Assembly (NCBI GenBank): GCA_030765065.1 | Contig: CM060984.1 | Span: 104,947,488-105,011,487, forward strand | Direction of reading: 5' to 3' | Length of the DNA stretch: 64,000 nucleotides | Source: Deroplatys truncata | Lineage: Eukaryota > Arthropoda > Insecta > Mantodea > Mantidae | Part shown: in pieces, positions 1 through 12,575 of the stretch | Layout of the letters: every line of letters starts with the position of its first letter | Position numbering within the stretch: the first letter of the stretch is position 1 | Translations under genes and position numbers: made by a program | The notes under the pieces: generated by a model | Database searches by the model: none | Seen by the model: only the letters and a program-made list of their open reading frames with translations | What the model was told of the DNA's origin: nothing

Positions 1-109
1 GCTTCCTACGTGTTCACATCTCCTTTTAAACTGTGTAAGATATGCATTTTCCTTTATTAAATCATCTTTCTTCCGTATTCCAATCGGAAAGTATATAGAA
101 AACATTACC

Positions 110-178
110 AAAAGCCGCGATTTGAACCACGGAACTTCGTCTTTCCGGTAGCTCCAACCAACTGAGCTATCGACGGGA
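110..178 (-). repeat. tRNA-derived SINE head
   Basis: On the minus strand there is an A-box-like TAGCTCAGTTGG (about 158-169) and a B-box GGTTCAAATC (119-128), spaced as in a tRNA gene. The D-arm pairs (GCTC/GAGC) and the T-arm pairs with one G-U. No acceptor stem or anticodon stem closes, so this is a tRNA-derived SINE head or decayed tRNA pseudogene rather than a working tRNA. Confidence 0.55.
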
Positions 179-180
179 AC

Positions 181-413
181 ATGCCGGTAAGATATTAAAT
201 TTCTCAACTAACTGAAAGTGGAAGATTTCGGATTCAAATCCTGGTTATAGCATTGCATTTTTCAGTCAGAATCTACCATTCTTACTAGTCTAGCAATTAT
301 ATAGTAGAAGAATGTGCCGGATTAAACACATTTCTTGTTCTTTTCAGCATGAAATTATTGCTCTAAGGCCACGTGACGTATACATTGACTGCTGCATTCG
401 CCACTAATGCAAC

Positions 414-455
<42 letters not shown>

Positions 456-710
456 TCTATTTTGATAAAGAAGTTGTTACGCCGATGGACGGAGAGCAAT
501 TGATTCAGGGTAGTCATTAACACTTCAAGTAACAAATCTGGAATTTCTTATAGTTGTTAAAGAATCATCTGCATGGAAATTAAAACAGGACAATCGCAGG
601 AGCTACCGAGGCATAATTAAAAAGAAGATAGATGTTCTAGTTAAACCGGAATGAGTATATCATGAAGAAACGTGCTGAGGTTGATAAATAGTGAGGAAAA
701 AATTTAGCTA
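181..710. other. No gene recognised; contains an AG microsatellite
   Basis: AT-rich sequence without a convincing reading frame. A pure AG dinucleotide run occupies 417-453. A second tRNA B-box-like stretch (GGATTCAAATCC, about 231-242, plus strand) lies next to the SINE head and may be its tail. Confidence 0.6.
417..453. repeat. (AG)n microsatellite
   Basis: An uninterrupted AG repeat of about 37 bases. Confidence 0.95.
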
Positions 711-1540
711 TGATACATTCACATGACTTTCTCTACCTCTATCGTTTCTTCGTAAGTGTAGAAAACTATTCTTACTGAAGCTTATTTTTCTGTCTACTAT
801 GTTTCAATCCAAATGAACCTTTGCAGAAATAGCTACATTACGCAGTTGGTTATAGACAACAGTGACAGTCAAATGTTTAAGAAATTGATGCTATACACTG
901 GTCTTAAAATTCTATATTCTTTCCTTGCAATTGCCAGAAACAACTGAATGTTAACAGGGCCTTAAGAGCCTTAAGATAATGACCAAGAAATGAACAATTC
1001 AAACCATTAATGGAGATGGCTTACTGCACAATAAAACTTATTTGAAATAAATTGTGTATTTTAAAGAGATCTACATTTTTTGTGCAGTATGTTTTCGCCT
1101 ATCGCTTAACGTTTACCAGCTAAATAAGATTATACAAAATTCCTTCCGAATGAGGAGGACTTCGTACGCTATTTCTAGAAAATTCAAGATATACATTTTA
1201 TTTGCCATGTAAATATCTTTAATATATGGTATTTTATCAAAATGGTTACGCCATTTTTTAGAAAATCAAACTTTTCCAAAAATATTCCACGTAAAGGGTA
1301 GTTGGGGTGGGGGATTTTCTTCAAAATCTTCCTGTCGCATTCTTGGAAGATACTGAACTTAAATACTTGGTACTTATCCGATTTTTCGTGTTTGAGTTAT
1401 ACTGTTCACAGACACACAGACAACCACAAACGTTTCTAAAAAAAAAATTTAATTCAGGGGCCTCAGAACTTGAATTTCCGGTAAAATCTCGGTATCGAGT
1501 TTCTGGGTGGAATGCAATACCTTCTCTACCTACTATGTTT
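711..1540 (+). repeat. Interspersed 0.9-kb family, copy 1
   Basis: Diverged full-length copy of the family described at 44566-45430. It starts with the conserved ACATTCACATGACTTTCTCTAC block and holds the central block near 1230-1330. At the usual microsatellite position it has only a short, interrupted CA tract (about 1409-1425). It ends in the GGTGGAATGCAATAC block. The terminal GTAGAGAAAGT is lost, and LINE sequence follows. Confidence 0.75.
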
Positions 1541-1603
1541 CCTCGCACAATTTCTTCAGTTGACTTAGGTGAGTGAATGAAAACATTTTGACCAGATAAC
1601 TGA

Positions 1604-2020
1604 TTGGTTGAGAGATCAACATATTATAAGGAAACAATACACTCTACCAAGAACCCTATTAATAACAGTCACAACTGGGGTTGCAGACATTCCAAGTTGT
1701 TTATTACAGACCTGGATAACAGCCGGGCAAAATACTTGCGCGGTCTTAGTAGAAGAAGACTTGCATGGACAACAGGATTCATTACAGGACACTGTGCCCT
1801 AAAGTTTAATCTATACAGAATGGGATTGTTTAACAACCCTATCTGTAGTAGATGTCTAGAAGGAGTTGAGACTGTTACTCATCTGCTATGTGATTGCCCT
1901 GCTCTTGCGAATCAAAGAGCAAGTATTTTTGGCAATCACTTTCCAAAGATAGATGAACTATCGAAAGCCTCAGTTAGCAGTCTGGTTAAGTTCATATCGA
2001 GCAACAGACTACTTAACTGA
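1604..2020 (+). pseudogene. Non-LTR retrotransposon ORF2 C-terminus (fragment)
   Basis: The 138-residue frame resembles the end of ORF2 of RNase H-bearing insect LINEs of the Jockey/R1/I/Loa type. Recognisable parts are the RNase H-tail-like stretch RRRLAWTTGFITGHCAL and a Cys/His cluster CSRC...ETVTHLLCDCPA. Everything upstream (endonuclease, RT) is missing, as expected for a 5'-truncated insertion. The frame is open to its own TGA, so this is a fairly young fragment. The next 65 bases contain AGATCTTAAGGTCGCAGTGC, the kind of 3' UTR block seen in such LINEs, and the copy probably ends near 2086. Clade assignment is uncertain. Confidence 0.7.
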
Positions 2021-2086
2021 TGAAAGGGGGGATGCGCAACAGATCTTAAGGTCGCAGTGCTTGGGCATAAAACCCACCCCTTTTCA

Positions 2087-5000
2087 AACTAGAACTAGAA
2101 CAGTCACAACTAGCTGGATTGAGTGAGTGGGGTGTTACAAATCATCACTTAAAATTCTGCATTGAAACCCGCTTAGTACTGTAATAACTCCCTCACGCTA
2201 ACCCACTGACACTAATTCGCACCTTCAGTTACACCCAACGACGGGTCTCCACAAGATGTCAACTCCTGCCAAAGCAACAGATGATATCCGCGCAGCATCA
2301 CTCTTACCCTACAATATCAAGGACATGAGCAGGCAGCTCACCGATCACACAACGCAGGACGACCGGATCAGCACCACGGCAACCGACGGTAAACCAACGC
2401 TTCACCATTCATTTCACACACTGCACTACATTAATACACTCACGCCATCTTATTTAAAAGTATTCCGTAGCTTTAAAACCATCCCTTCACACTAACACAT
2501 TAGCTCACTACTGGACGCCAGTCAGGACTTGTCATGGCTGGCCCCGGGAAATCACGCACGCCACTACTAAAAAAGCACCCCCTTTTGCCTGCAAGTTTAG
2601 TTACTAACAGCATGTGTATGGGGAGACGATGTAGCCTCTGAGGATGATCGTCACCGGGGTCGGTGGATGTGGGTACGCCCCCACAAAATAAAAACAGAAG
2701 AAAAAAATGCATTGAAACACTTCTCTTACTATATTTCATGATTCGGTCGTTGTGGATCTTCTAGAGCTGACAATAAGATTCTTCTTCTTCCTCTATCAAC
2801 CTATTGCAAAAATGGTTTAGAATTAGGTCCGATATAGCCTTGTATTAATTGTTTCGTTATAGAAAAAGGACCCAATTGTTCTCCTAGCACCTATCGCACA
2901 TCACAGTCCAAATTTCCATCCCATAGTGATATCACAGGTTTTTCTGAAGCTCTATATAGACTTTAGCGGGTGTTCATACGTTCGTTTAGGCGAAAGCAAC
3001 ATCACATCCTTTCCACAGATCGGAAAAAACAACTACAGAAATTGGTCCGCTTACCGGGATCATTTTGTTACAAAGCTTGCACTTAAGTATAGCCATAGTA
3101 TTTCTGTTTTAATAGTCGTATAGCGTTCCTCTCAAAATACCCACTGAGAAATTTGTTTAGCTTCCGAGGTGATTATTCACTGTTGAAATTGACCTTATCC
3201 TTGAATATTTCCAGAAAGCATCAAATTTATGAAGGTCGCACGTATAGTTTTTTTTCCCTGAAGGTGATACACCGTTTGAAAACTTTTTCAACAAACGCAC
3301 ATCTCTGTGCACACGGCGAGCAGGCTAGTGTACAAAGTAAACGTTGCACATAAACACACGCTTTTTCACAAATAAGTGACGCACCATGTTAATATGGCGA
3401 CAGAGGCACCTAATTGAGGTGGCCGTCAGGAATAGACAGTCCGAAGTCTCACTAGCTGGCGAGGGAATAGTGAAGGTGTTACTGTATAAAGTAATGACCC
3501 TATATTATGTAACTGACTATCCAAATCCAAGGTTAGATAGGGTTAGTAATAAATTTTTTGTAGTAGTAAACGTTGATGGAACTTCTTATTGTAGTGTTCT
3601 GTGACATTCAAAGTAATCATCACAGAGTACATGATTCTATTTGCGGAGAATTAAGCGTTTACATTACCCTCTCAAAGTAAAATTTCCTAGTGGCTTGCAT
3701 ATATATTCCGCAGGAGTTTAACCCGATCGTAGTGGCAGATATGCCTAGTGAAAAGCCAAGGAGGATAATCAAGAGTACACCAAGCTGACATTGACCAAAA
3801 ACAGAAACTCTACTTATTTATCTGAACACGGATTTTCCTATAAGATAGGGAGCTTTAATGGAATCAGAAAGTAGCTCAAGACTAATTACATACTATGAAG
3901 TTTCATTTGGTTTAACAATAGAATAATTATATTTCTTTTAAGGCAACGCCTATAATGACATACGTCACTGATGGGCTAGCTCATCTTCACAATATTTTAC
4001 CAAGATCAACAACTATCTACGTAGGCATGCACATTTTCGTAACATGCAATACAAATACCATAGCACTTAAGGTTTCAATATTTGTAACACTCAATCTGTG
4101 CGCACACTATGACTTTTCTGCTTTAATGCTGTTTACCCTAATATATGGACACACAGGGTGACTTCTTAGGATTGGAGATTGGTCGGAGAAACTTCGACAG
4201 GCAGAGAACCCGCTAGGCAGGTTGAGGAGGACCTTTGGCAGTAGGTGGACCAAGATAGTCAAAGAGAGAGAAACTTGGAAAAAATAGTGGATATAGCCAG
4301 TAGGACAGTAAACTAGGTTGATCTTTCCCGGAATACATGAGTGCGACCGCAAAATTAATTTCCCTTTCACTTGAAAGAGGCCCTTACCCAAAAGAGATGT
4401 ACATGGGCTAATTGTGAACGTTCTTACTACATACGGTACCATAAGAGGTGAACACTGATGATGCATGAAATTAAATGATAATTGTGAAAGGAAATTTGGG
4501 AAGGAAACGTTCCAGGTCTAAGTTTAGGGCACTTCCAGGGAATCTACCAGATGTAAGGACTGAGGGAAACCTGGAAAAATCCTGTCAAGGTAAACAGTCC
4601 TTGATTGAACCGACTTTGGCCACCGTGTCGGCACACATTGTGATGCGGAGTGTTTTGTATCTTTTGTGTGTATACGCAATCGTACAATCCTTGTTTGGGT
4701 AGTAACGCACACTATCTGGTAGGAACTAATATTAACTCCGAGATTAATGCACACATGTTTGCGTAAATACATCTTTATATTGTGGCTTTTACTGGCATTA
4801 CATATAAAATACGTAAATACCAACCCGAAAGCGTGAGTTCTCTGTATACGCAGTGTTTCCTTATTCGGACTGGGTGAAGGAAAACGAATGTAATATAATT
4901 GATTTTGATAACAAATCAACATCATAACTCAAATGCACAGCAGGCTGGTGCTCTGCCGACTAAGTACGAGGCCAGCCTGTATTGTATGGCGCAATATAAC

Positions 5001-5207
5001 AGCTTGTAGTTAAGCAACAATAAATAAACAAAATACTGAACCAACACAGCAGAATGCTGATTATGCATTAATCTTAAGGTAATGGGAAAGTTTATGCTAT
5101 TATACTAGTAAAAATGCTGATTTATATGGTGTCCTTAAAGGCCATGCATCATAGTTTGAGGGGTTATAAGTTATAAAACGGAGGGGGAACAACTCGCGGA
5201 CTACGGC
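2087..5207. other. No gene recognised
   Basis: Short frames only. The 4158-4300 plus-strand stretch translates to ...RRTFGSRWTKIVKERETWKK..., weakly like the extreme C-terminus of some LINE ORF2 proteins, but this is too short to claim. The 4490-4600 stretch (GGGAAGGAA, then GAAACCTGGAAAA) looks like a decayed dispersed repeat. The rest shows nothing I can name. Confidence 0.5.
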
Positions 5208-5294
5208 CTACATACGAGGGTAGGTCAATAAGTATCCGCACATAATTTTTTAAATTTATTATAACAACAATAAAACTTACAATTACCTCATTTT

Positions 5295-5465
5295 TCAATG
5301 TAGTCCCCTTGCTTCTCAATGCACATGGTCAATCATTCACAAGCTTTCTGATGCCCTCAGAACAAAAGGTTTTGGGGCTGAGCAGTAAGAGATATATGCA
5401 CCGCTCTTCACTTCTTGGTTTGAAGTGAATCGACGGCGCCTTAAGGCATTTTTAAGTGGGCCAAA
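5295..5465 (-). pseudogene. Mariner transposase C-terminal fragment
   Basis: Read on the minus strand, the sequence gives FGPLKNALRRRRFTSNQEVK followed by further C-terminal residues with stops. This matches the region just after the third catalytic Asp of mariner transposases. It lies directly against the N-terminal fragment, so the D,D,D catalytic domain has been removed. Confidence 0.75.
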
Positions 5466-5507
5466 AAAGATATCGTTTGCCACTTCATCAACAGTCAATC
5501 TTAGGTT

Positions 5508-5738
5508 CTAAGAATGCTCAATGTTGGCATTACTAGTGGATATGAATGGGCGTCCTGCTCCTTCCTCGTCCCTCACAGTTGTCCGACCATTTTTGAACTT
5601 TTCAATCCATTCGTACACGTTTCGCAGGGGTAAAACATTGCTCCCATATTGTACGAAAAGTCCCCGATGGATTTCAGCTCCTGGTACACCTTCAAACGAG
5701 AAAAACGCATAACCGCACGTTGTTCTTCTTTGGTGCAA
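5508..5738 (-). pseudogene. Mariner transposase N-terminal fragment
   Basis: The 76-residue frame has the mariner N-terminal signature: an AEIHRGLFVQYG helix region, then VYEWIEKFKNGRTTVRDEE and GRPFISTSNANIE. This is the HTH/linker that binds the terminal repeats in this family. The frame ends just before the deletion join. Upstream residues continue in other frames to about 5830, so frameshifts are present. Not functional. Confidence 0.85.
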
Positions 5739-5939
5739 ACGGTGAGGGTGCAGCCAAGTTTATTATGGAACAATGCAACACTCACTGGTGAGATTATGGT
5801 CAAACATTTCACAAGCGAAGACAAAGAAACAACATGTTGGTTTGCGCGCGCACAAACCAATACAGCCAATCTACAAAAAATTAAAAATGTTTGTGGATAT
5901 TTATTGACTTACCCTCAAAATCTATTGTGGGTAATAACC

Positions 5940-6240
5940 TTCAGGAGGAAAGGATGAAATGAAGGAACCATAGAACGCTACAGGCCGCAGGCAGGCAATC
6001 CACAAAGCCGCGCAAAAGTTCCTGACAGTTCCATGCTCGAAGACCCTCCCACTGCTGGAGCTGCCTAGAGAGGGCGATGAACGACCCGTCGATCAAGCAG
6101 CCCTCTGATATCCACGGGAGTACTGTTTCCTTGAACAAGCATCCGCGCCATCTATCCGGCACCACCACGAAACCTAGAGACATACCTGAAATATGAGAAA
6201 CAAACGAATGGAACAATTTGAAGGGTAGTCTCCACGACAA
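5940..6240 (-). repeat. Dispersed repeat family C, copy 1
   Basis: The reverse complement starts with TTCAGGTATG, carries TTTCGTGGTGGTGCCGGA and ends with GGTTCCTTCATTTCATCC. It is the same sequence in the same order as 22060-22275 on the plus strand. It is GC-richer than its surroundings. The other copy is preceded by a tRNA-like head, so this may be a SINE body. Confidence 0.65.
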
Positions 6241-7565
6241 TAATAAGAATGTGGCTAGGTGACCGTGATCAGAGGATTACGTAGCCAGGTTGTGAGCACC
6301 CTGTTCCTGAGAGGAAAAAAGAAAAAAGCAGCAAGTTTGCAAACTTAGCAGAATCACCACGGCAACAGGTGGGCCCTAAGCTTGGCAACAGGTGCCTCGT
6401 GCAGCGAGGGCAGCATTACTGACTTAGCCATAGATAATACGTACGTGCCGAGACATTGCGCTGGAAATCTGATAAAGGCGGGCGATCTTGTATAGAAGCA
6501 ATTAAGGCTGGCACTAGGGGATTTGGTTACCAAGCCCTCCGCATTTTGCGGACCCATTTCTATTGTATTCAACCACAAGCTTGTGTAAATTGCAGATATT
6601 TCCTGCATCAGCTGTTTCGGTCAACCAACTTGCTGCTACGGCAACACAACTATTAAAGCATATGTGACTGTTCCTGGTGTTCAGAAGATCCTGCAGTATG
6701 TAGGACATACACAACACTGCAACGATTTGTCTTTGCTTAAACTTATTGATCCTTAGACATCGTATCTGTGTGCAGTAAAATATATAAAATATGCATGCAT
6801 TTACCCTGTGTAAATCTTTACAATACGCTCCATAATTTCCAAAATATGCACCAATCAGGCACTGAAATTGTTAACTTTAAGCTTATACCGTTTGGTACTT
6901 ACAATGTACAGTCTTTCTTAGACATTCTTCCAGTTCTTGTAATTCCATTTGTAGTTTACAATAAAATTATAATATTCTACAAATTTTCAGACGTAAGTTT
7001 ATAACACTTTATCGCTTAACACACGTTTTTAAGCTGAGAAGGATCTTTCCAAGTTTACAGATTTTATTGGGCAAAATTTCAAACCACTTACTAACTCAGA
7101 GGAAGTCTCTCCAGGAAGCATTACGTGTCCACTTTGAAAATATTTATGCGCAGTACACAAAACTTTAATCTAAGGATTTATCTCTAAAGCACTACTCAAT
7201 TTATAGCTTAATTTTCTTTCATACTTTAAAGCAGCACTCTACAGTTTATTCTAAACCTCCATAAGGGTGTCTCCAAAAATACGTTACTGTTGTGTTTAAA
7301 TACTAATTTTAAATTTGAAACTTTAAAAATACGTGCATGATGTGCTCGATGCATGGGAAAATAAATATGCAGTGAAGCTTGCAATTATATGCACCATAAA
7401 ACCTTACATACAAGCACAGAAGAACATGAAACATATTACAAAACTTAATTCCATAACACAACTAAACACAAACTAAATATGCATTTGCATACAGATCCGA
7501 TGTCTATCGATCATGCATCTGCTAATGTTAAACTGTACATTAAGGTATAAAACAAATTAATCTCT
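6241..7565. other. No gene recognised
   Basis: AT-rich, with short frames only. I see no domain, repeat end or RNA gene. Confidence 0.6.
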
Positions 7566-8565
7566 GTGTTACATTCACATGACTTTCTCTATCCGCTATC
7601 GTTTATTTGTATCTAGCTTCTACAAACTATTTTTACGAAAGCTTATTTTTCTATATACTGCATATTAATCCAGGCAAAACTTATATTTTCATTACAACTT
7701 TCGCTGTAGGTACATAGGGAAAGAGAAAGCCGAATCGATAGTCAGATCTTTAAACTCTGAGACTATACACTGGCCTTGAAATTCCATACTCTTTTAATGC
7801 ATCGCGAGAATCAACTGAATAGGGACAGGACTTTAAAACAATTGTATGTGTTGCTTCCAGATGACCTTCTCTACTTAGTATTTTTTTAAGTATTCTTACA
7901 AAAGCTACTTCTTGTTAATACATTAAACCTTCATTGCTAATTTACACATTTCCTTGTAGGTATAAGAAGAATACATTAGGTTAAAGTGATAATCAAAACT
8001 TTTCAAAGCCGGCTGCTAAGAGATGGCTTTTAAATACTGTTCTGTTTGCATGAACGAAAAAGAAAGAACGTTAAAGGGATAGCGGTTTGCTGTTGAAAAA
8101 AATTTAAAGTATCTGAAAATTCAAACCAAATACAAGGTATATATCCGAAATGGTTAACAACTCAACAAATGCTGACAAGTTGTTTGCTTCGAGATCTATT
8201 TCTTCTTTTCTGCAGTAAGATTTATCTTTTACGGTTTACCAATTATACAGAAATGGTTCACAATTAAAAAGACATTAGAGGCTATAAAGGGTAAAGGGGA
8301 GTTTGGAGTGGAGTGGGGATTTTCTGCAAAATTTTCACGTCGCATCCTTGGAAGGGCCTGAACTAAAATAACAAGTTTCATATTTAACCTACGTTTCGTT
8401 TTTGAGTTATGTTGTTCATGACACACACACTCATATACGGAACTTTTTCTAAAAGTACTTCTTTTGGGTTCCGGGACCTAAAAAAATGTTTTTAGTAAAT
8501 CGCACATCGAATTTTTGGGTGAAAGACATTTATATACTTTCCCTACTCACTGTAAGTTCGTAGTA
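7566..8565 (+). repeat. Interspersed 0.9-kb family, copy 2
   Basis: Diverged copy beginning with GTTACATTCACATGACTTTC and ending in the TTTTTGGGTGAAAGACATTT region, with a short CA tract at the expected place (about 8420-8430). The central block TTTGGAGTGGAGTGGGGATT is recognisable at about 8300. Confidence 0.7.
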
Positions 8566-8639
8566 AAGGACGCAAAAAATGAAGTATTGAAAAATTCAAA
8601 GCAATAATGACTGATGCGACAATAAAAGGATTACTTGAA

Positions 8640-9125
8640 ATAAACTGTATGGTTTAAAGAGATCTACATTTATTGCATGGTATGCTATTTTCTAGCTATG
8701 AACAATCAAGCTATAAAAATGATTCATAATTCCTTCCGATTGAAGAGGACATCATAGTCTAGTCCCATAAAATTCAAGATATACACTACATCTGCCAGAA
8801 AATATCTACTTTAATCACAATCGTTAGAGTAATTTTTGAGAAAATAAACAACATTTAGAATGATGATGCTTGTAAAGAGTAATTTAGGGTGGGCAAATGT
8901 TCTTGAAAATCTTCGTTCGCATCTTTGAAAGATGCTGAACCTAAATATCAAGTTTGGTATTTATCTACATTTCGCTTTTGGGTTAAGCTATTCACAGACC
9001 CGTACACTAGGACGTTTTATAAACATTCTTTTTCTTATTCAGGAACTCGAAACTTGGTTTCCGGTGAAATCTCGATATGCAATTCTTGGGTGGAATTCAA
9101 TACATTCTCTACCTACTCGGGAATG
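8640..9125 (+). repeat. Interspersed 0.9-kb family, copy 3 (5'-truncated)
   Basis: Starts in the TGTATGGTTTAAAGAGATCT block and continues through AATTTAGGGTGGGCAAATGT to CTTGGGTGGAATTCAATACA. The microsatellite is reduced. It lies in tandem behind copy 2. Confidence 0.7.
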
Positions 9126-9130
9126 CCATA

Positions 9131-11550
9131 AAAAAAGAGGAATCAAGTATGTCAATAACCTGACTACTCCTAGGCTATTCCTAATGAAATTCTGAAATTT
9201 TTAGAGGAAATATCTGAATTACAGTCTTCAGAAATTCCACAGCTCCTGATACAAAACTTATATATGAAGTAAAATATCTAATACGGTGGCTACGCGATTT
9301 TATTCACCCATTACCATCTAACAAGTATCCTTAATACCAGGTGTTAAAAAGTTTCATATTTTGAGAGGTGGTAGTATGGACAAAACAAGAAACAATGTCC
9401 GGTAAACATGGGCTCTAAAATGCATACCTTAACCGTTTGTAACCGACCCATAATTAAGTAATAATATATATTCATATCGTAATTGGTTAAGTAATAACAT
9501 GCATTCACGTGTGCTGTTATGTGTTCGTATTGTTTTGTAACTTGTTATACCTCCAGCCAGTCACTTTACGTTGCTTTTTTTGTTTGTCCCCTTGCTTAAC
9601 TCACTCTGTGGTGTTGCTTTTCCTCTCTGGTTTGCGTGCGTGGCATGTGCCTGGTCCTTACGCGGGGAGTGGTGGATATCTGTCGCATTGCAGGGTTAGC
9701 TCTCTGCCCGGCAACAAGTCATTCGGATTGTGGAAGTGTTTTTTTTGGGGGGGGGAATTGATTTAAGGAACTCCTTTTGTGATGTTTTGTGGATCGGCCT
9801 TATGTAAAGGTAGGCTTTGTTATGACTTTGTATCTTGGTAATGGTGGGTGAATTTTGGGGCGAAAACGTAATGTGTGTTTTAGACACGAATTCGTAAAGT
9901 GACTGGCTCTTGAAATTGTTCATATGTTTAGTGTGTTTTGGTTCAAAATTTAATACTAGGTTTAATGGAGTTTAAGAGTGCTTTCACCTGTAAGGCACTT
10001 AATTAGCTGTTAAAGTAAAACTCTCAATCCATCATTTGTCTTTGACTCAGAGAGAAAGAGATAAAATACATGGAAACAAAATACCAGGAAAATCTGAAAA
10101 ATAAGTTGTTTGTATGTAGAAGGCAAAGAAATGCAAGAATCAATTCATTCTTTACACAACTTATTCAAAGTATCATAAGAATCAGGAAAATTTAACTGTA
10201 ACCACAAAGATTACTGACCTTCTAGCTGAGTTATATTTTCAATACGTGATTTTCAGTGCAGGGTTAGTTTGAAGTTACAGAAATTATGTTGTGTTAATTA
10301 TGGGAGCAGTAATTGCAGTCAAAACCCTACCATGCTGAACTTTGAAAAACTGAAAACAGTTGTGCTGTAAAGTACATCTAGCTCCCTGGACTTTGATGCT
10401 TGCTGTTCCTAGAAGTTCTTAAAAGTCTGTTTGGGTCTTGATCACCATACTTGGCAAGTCTTTGACTAGATAAGCATAATTACTATTTGTGAGATCAATG
10501 GTTCACACAAAAAGGGGGCAAGTAAAGCTTCCAGGTTCTACTGTATTTTACAGTTTAAGAAAAGGTACCCGTTTATAAAATATTGCTCTGATGTTTATAG
10601 TGTCCTTGTTTGTTGAATTTTGTTTTTCTTAATTTTTGCTATATTTGAAAATTTCCTTACTGCTCTGCTCAATTGATGTTTTGGTTTGTTTACTATTTCA
10701 GCCATCTTTGTTTTACAATTATTCTTTTATGGTTGCTTTACGGTTCTGATTATTGATGTTTGTTTATTATTATCATCATTAAAGTACCAAAAGTTACAAC
10801 TTATCAATAGTAGTGTATTTTTTAGAGTTTTGGTTTCCATTTTTTTTCTTCCCCTACGGCACTCGTTAGGGTTTCCCTTTTCGCTTGGCCGGGGTTCCCT
10901 AACTCAGTCAAACCTTCTTAAGCGTCTGCATGGTTTCGCTGCCCAGTTCCAGTTTTATGTTTTGGGTGAAACAGCTGAACCATTGCACGCGTCATAATTA
11001 AATAATGATATGCGCTGAGAACGTAATGATTATTACTTAAGATACTAAATATTTAAAAGTTATTCAGACGATATCTGTAAGTAAAATATACATTAAGAAT
11101 ATAAACGCATTCTGAAGACAAGGAAAATTGTAGAATATTCTTGGAGGCAGAAAATAAGTGTTCAGCGGATGTCCAAGTTAGTCCAGGTCTTGAACCTAGA
11201 CTAACAAAAGCAGGCATCCGGACAATCACAATAGAGTCCTTGCCTCGGGGTAAGACCGGTGTCAGTTTGTTTTTCAAGACTCCAAGATACGTGGATAAGA
11301 AACAGTTAGGGGGTTTATGGCAAAATATTGGACGCCAAAACGTACGTGCCTTATCATTAAGTTCTTAACCAGTGCATAAGACATTTCTGCTAGCAAAATA
11401 ACGGGACCGAATAGAAACAGGAGGACCAGGAATTGAGAACTACCGATCATAATTTTTCAAAATATTTAAAACCACGTACAGAACATACAATAGATATCAC
11501 ATGACCAACAAATAGCACGTGACCAAGAAAAAGAGGGACCAAATATCCAG
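9131..11550. other. No gene recognised
   Basis: AT-rich. A T6G9 homopolymer pair lies near 9740. Frames at 9509 and 10686 have no recognisable domain. Confidence 0.6.
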
Positions 11551-11554
11551 TATG

Positions 11555-11726
11555 GAGAAGCTCCGAAAATCATATGCATGCTGTCGCAAACATACCATAA
11601 GTATCAACATCATCATGCAAATAATTACGTATTGAAACTGAGAAGCTCCAAAAGTCATGTGCACGTGTCTCAAACATACCATCAGAGTGTCAAAATCGTC
11701 ATGCGAATAGTTGCGTATTAAAACTG
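11555..11726. repeat. Two-unit tandem repeat, 86-bp period
   Basis: GAGAAGCTCC at 11555 recurs at 11641. Both units then carry CAAACATACCAT, a CATGC(A/G)AATA block and CGTATT(G/A)AAAC in the same order. The two units are diverged, so the duplication is old. Confidence 0.85.
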
Positions 11727-12370
11727 AGTAGTGAATCGCACTAAAGGGGGACACTAAAATGGAAATTTGCGTTTTATATAAAATTACAACGCGCCGAAAG
11801 AGAGACTTAGGCGTCCGTTATACCGGAGTGGTTTTTGGCGAAGTCGCGAGGAGTTGGAGAATGTTAATCAAATCACAATAAATTGGGCAATAATTCTTAA
11901 GCCGTAATCAATAATTTATTTATGCCTCCTTCAACACCTATACGCCCTGACATTAAGATCTCATCGCTCCGAGAGGAACAGACATCACAACCCACACCTC
12001 AATCTCGCTCTACCTCCCCCCTACTCTCCGCCCTTCACTTCACAGCCAACCGGCAAGTGGACCGCTGCAAGTTCTTCGCTACTGTGAAACATCTCTTCTA
12101 CTGCAAACTCTTTGCTATTATCTACGCATGACCAACAGCAGGCAGTCAACAAATGAAGCCACAATTACTCTGTTATTGTTCATGGATACAGTATGCAGTT
12201 AACATCTGTTGGTTTTGCTACTGTAAACCGTATTCATAGTTCTGGGTAAGCGCAACGCATATATTTTTTGTTTTAAAGTTCCATTTTTTATCCCACCTTT
12301 AACAGAATAATATTATCGGCAGCCTTTCTTTTGGAACATGTTATTGCCTATGGGCAATGGTGTTAACACG
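11727..12370. other. No gene recognised
   Basis: Mixed composition. The short frame at 11922-12131 shows no domain. Confidence 0.6.
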
Positions 12371-12379
12371 TATTCGCTT

Positions 12380-12575
12380 GTCGTTGGATTTCTGTCTGTG
12401 GGTTTTATTCATTCGATTACAGACACATTCACACTCTCATTCATACTTCCAGACTCTGGGAAGGATAGGAAATCACCTTGATTAGAGAAAAATTCCCACT
12501 CACCAGCCGGGAATCGAACCCGGGGTCCCTCGCATGGCAGGCAGGTGCTCTATCGAATGAACTACGAGGGCAGCC
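12380..12575 (-). repeat. tRNA-headed SINE (second type)
   Basis: On the minus strand a B-box GGTTCGATTCC lies inside a perfect T-stem (CCGGG/CCCGG), with an A-box-like TAGTTCATTCGATAGAGC upstream (about 12550-12567). The part from CCTGCC to the T-arm looks like a glycine-type tRNA. The acceptor stem does not close, so I call a SINE. The body runs left to about 12380; its exact end is not defined. Confidence 0.65.

Larger units (their letters stand above)
5215..5916 (-). mobile_element. Internally deleted mariner element
   Basis: Terminal inverted repeats are clear: the left end reads GAGGGTAGGTCAATAAGTAT and the reverse complement of the right end reads GAGGGTAAGTCAATAAATAT. A TA lies just outside the left end (5213-5214). 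The element is about 700 bp, roughly half of a full mariner. The transposase is read on the minus strand and keeps its N-terminal DNA-binding region and C-terminus, with the catalytic middle missing. The join lies near 5466. It is therefore non-autonomous. Confidence 0.85.

Noticed and set aside
110-178. Functional tRNA gene
   Set aside because: A and B boxes are present but acceptor and anticodon stems do not pair.
2256-2495. Small coding gene
   Set aside because: No domain, no conserved neighbour, and composition like the surrounding non-coding DNA.
12500-12573. Functional tRNA gene (Gly-like)
   Set aside because: Good T-arm only. The acceptor ends are not complementary and a SINE body follows.
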